Source: an uncultured Bacilli bacterium (GTDB lineage Bacteria > Bacillota_I > Bacilli_A > RF39 > UBA660). Taken from it: a stretch of DNA of 64,000 nt. Shown one piece after another: positions 62,341 to 64,000 of the stretch. Made by a program: the position numbers and the translations under genes. The stretch covers positions 27,910 through 91,909 of the forward strand of contig CAKPIT010000005.1 in NCBI GenBank assembly GCA_934162445.1. Direction: 5' to 3'. How positions within the stretch are numbered: position 1 is the first letter of the stretch; the number at the start of each line of letters is the position of its first letter. The notes below the pieces were generated by a model. It made no database searches, was not told where the DNA came from, and worked only from the letters and a program-made list of their open reading frames with translations.

Positions 62341-62352
62341 ATAGGAGGATTT

Positions 62353-62952
62353 ATGAAAAAAGAAAGACAAAACAAAATGGCTGTAGAACCCATTAATAAG
62401 CTAATAATAAAAATGGGATTACCTATGATTATATCTATGGTTTTACAAGCCCTATATAATGTTATTGATAGTATTTTTGTTGCTAATATGGAGGCTAAAG
62501 GTGCTATTGCCAATCAAGCCTTAACCTATGCTTTCCCCGTTCAAATCATGATTATTGCAATTGGTGTTGGGACTGGAGTAGGGCTAAATGCCATCCTTTC
62601 CAAAAGCTTAGGCGAAAATGATAAAGAAAAAGTAAATAAAATATCTGGAAATGGTATATTTTTAAGTATCTGTATCTATTTAGTATTTCTATTATTTGGT
62701 CTTTTTGGTTCTAAATGGTTTATTTCTTTATTTACAAGTGATAAAGAAAAAGCCTTTCATAAAGATGAACATTCAACTTATGAAATAGATGCTACTATAG
62801 TCGCAACTCACATGATTTTAGAAGCACCGAACTTAGATATCGATACTACTTGGATAGAAGCATTTGATCATCAAGAAACTAAAAAACTATTTAATATAGA
62901 TAATAACTATATTGATATTATTTTCAATTTGAAATACATTTATCAATTTTAA
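62353..62952 (+). pseudogene. Chimera of a MATE transporter N-terminus and a nitroreductase C-terminus
   Basis: The first 130 residues are the start of a MATE efflux protein (KMAVEPINKLIIKMGLPMII, with four helices to SKWFISLFTSD). After SDKEKAF the sequence abruptly turns soluble: YEIDATIVATHMILEAPNLD, DTTWIEAFDHQETKK and LKYIYQF, which resemble the C-terminal part of nitroreductase-family proteins. A MATE protein should run to about 450 residues. The join lies near 62744-62765. A deletion has fused two genes in frame. The product is unlikely to transport. Confidence 0.65.
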
Positions 62953-63206
62953 TTATCATATTACACTTGCGTCTATTTCTTAACTCTTCAAACCAATTAG
63001 ATTTAGCATTTAATATATAGTGCTTTTTTTAACAAGAATAGGTAAAAATAATCAAATTACAATTTATTGATGAGATTAGTTTGGAATATAACTAATCTTT
63101 TTACTATTCATATACTTCTTAAAAAATAATCGTGAAATTGTGGTATAATTATATAAGAGAGAACTTAGATTTATTTTTTAGAATGGAGTGTTAGGTGATA
63201 AATATT
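62953..63206. other. Intergenic region with two terminator-like hairpins
   Basis: AGCATT/AGTGCT (63005-63024) followed by T7, and AGATTAGTT (63073-63081) pairing perfectly with AACTAATCT (63090-63098) followed by T5, are both present. A TATAAT at 63144-63149 with TGG before it is a probable extended -10 promoter for the epimerase gene. I see no gene in this gap. Confidence 0.6.
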
Positions 63207-64000
63207 GTGAAAAAAATTTATATAATAACAGGAGCAAATGGTTTTTTAGGTAATAATATCATAAGAAAGTTAGAACAAGATGCTGATAATGAAATTAGGG
63301 CTTTTGTATTAAAAGGCGATTCTATTAAATCACTTGAAGGATTAAAATGTAAAATCTACTATGGTGATGTAACTAAAAAAGAAACTTTATCATTAATTTT
63401 TGAAAATACTGATGGAAAAGAAGTTTTTGTAATTCATTGTGCTGCAGTAGTATATATAAAATCAAAATACAATCCACTTGTTTATAATGTTAATGTTAAT
63501 GGAACTAAAAATATAGTAGATAAGGTAATAGAGTCAAAAGCAAAACTTATCTATATTAGTAGTGTTCATGCAATCCCAGAGCCACCTAACAATGAATTAA
63601 TAACAGAAATAACTAATTTTAACCCTGATAATGTTGAGGGATTATATGCAAAAACAAAAGCAGAAGCTGCGAAGTATGTAATTGATGCAGTAAAGGGTAA
63701 AAATTTGAATGCTTGTATTATTCATCCATCTGGTATTATAGGTCCAAATGATTTTGGAAATAGTCACTTAACACAATTAATAAAAGAAGTTGCAAGTGGC
63801 AAATTATTTGCTTGTGTAAAAGGTGGATATGATTTTGTTGATGTAAGAGATGTAGCAGATGGTGTTATTAGTGCTTGTAAAAATGGTACTAATGGTGAAT
63901 GCTATATCTTATCTAATAGATATATTGCAATAAAAGAATTATGCGATTTAATTTGTGATGTGCAAGGAAGAAAAAAGATTAAAATGGTATTACCAATAGG
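63207..64000 (+). CDS. NAD-dependent epimerase/dehydratase (SDR), cut at the window edge
   Basis: The frame from GTG 63207 runs open to 64000 (264 residues). It begins with the extended-SDR Rossmann motif ITGANGFLGNNIIRKL (GxxGxxG). It then shows YGDVTKKETL, HCAAVV, ISSVHA, and the YAKTKAEA catalytic Tyr-x3-Lys. HPSGIIGPNDFG and VDVRDVADGVI follow. The substrate (nucleotide sugar, aldehyde or steroid-like) cannot be read. GTG 63195 with GGAG upstream is the alternative start. The C-terminus is outside the window. Confidence 0.85.
   Translation, partial: MKKIYIITGANGFLGNNIIRKLEQDADNEIRAFVLKGDSIKSLEGLKCKIYYGDVTKKETLSLIFENTDGKEVFVIHCAAVVYIKSKYNPLVYNVNVNGTKNIVDKVIESKAKLIYISSVHAIPEPPNNELITEITNFNPDNVEGLYAKTKAEAAKYVIDAVKGKNLNACIIHPSGIIGPNDFGNSHLTQLIKEVASGKLFACVKGGYDFVDVRDVADGVISACKNGTNGECYILSNRYIAIKELCDLICDVQGRKKIKMVLPI

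Noticed and set aside
1..64000. Genome-wide reading of TGA as Trp or Gly
   Set aside because: Several genes end at TGA in typical ATGA overlaps (mreC/mreD, ogt/tag), and Trp is encoded by TGG in the other genes I checked.
1..64000. tRNA or rRNA genes
   Set aside because: No cloverleaf or rRNA-like sequence was noticed; the T-box leaders contain tRNA-binding elements but are not tRNAs.

Overview
This window is AT-rich DNA from a low-GC Gram-positive-type bacterium. Evidence for that is AGGAGG-type ribosome binding sites, TTGACA/TATAAT promoters, T-box leaders, bacterial GatCAB and AspRS, MreC/MreD followed by a SpoIVFA/SpoIVFB-like pair, CsoR/CopA/CopZ, a thioester adhesin with a sortase-like tail, and class III (anaerobic) ribonucleotide reductase. 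An uncultured anaerobic Bacilli, Erysipelotrichia or Mollicutes-related gut lineage fits best. That placement is inference; no rRNA or tRNA gene is visible to confirm it.

Layout. 1-3.4 kb: two unrecognised genes, a structured RNA-like stretch with a terminator, and a mobile-element scar (serine-recombinase tail plus DinD-like fragment). 3.4-6.1 kb: a small unknown protein coupled to an SF2 helicase with three helicase-associated repeats. 6.1-7.9 kb: cell-wall amidase, ComEC-like metallo-hydrolase and DUF3006 protein. 7.9-13.2 kb: tandem promoters and a T-box whose specifier reads AAC (Asn), then gatC-gatA-gatB-aspS, the indirect Asn-tRNA pathway. 13.3-20.9 kb: a divergent sigma factor, a degenerate SpoIID-like protein, a frameshifted zinc phospholipase C-like gene, an Abi_2 HEPN protein overlapping an HtrA protease, and an NrdD-like protein without a glycyl-radical tail. 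21.2-24.5 kb: nrdD, nrdG, dut. 24.6-34.7 kb: a ClpX-like AAA+ protein, an Ile T-box with ileS, a MurE-like ligase, a 3D-domain wall protein and tex. 34.8-40.7 kb: a 1236-residue thioester/SpaA-repeat adhesin, a metallophosphoesterase with a sigma-like N-terminus, and a wall glucosaminidase. 40.7-45.2 kb: lipoprotein, radC, mreC, mreD, spoIVFA-like, spoIVFB-like. 45.2-50.2 kb: nitroreductase and envelope proteins. 50.2-58.2 kb: a GGDEF gene with two in-frame TGA codons, two XRE regulators and a set of small membrane, zinc-ribbon and PrsW proteins. 58.3-62.2 kb: alkylation repair (ogt, tag) and copper export (csoR, copA, copZ) with a visible CsoR operator. 62.2-64 kb: a MATE/nitroreductase chimera and an epimerase cut by the window edge.

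The unifying themes are envelope building and turnover, translation under tRNA-sensing T-box control, anaerobic dNTP supply, and DNA or metal stress defence. Several genes are broken (recombinase and DinD scar, Zn-PLC, MazG-like, MATE chimera, possibly GGDEF), which suggests ongoing gene decay. The best candidates for something undescribed are the sigma-like/metallophosphoesterase fusion under a perfect dyad, the TGA-containing GGDEF gene, the glycyl-radical-less NrdD relative, the HA-repeat helicase pair and the structured RNA near 2.6 kb.
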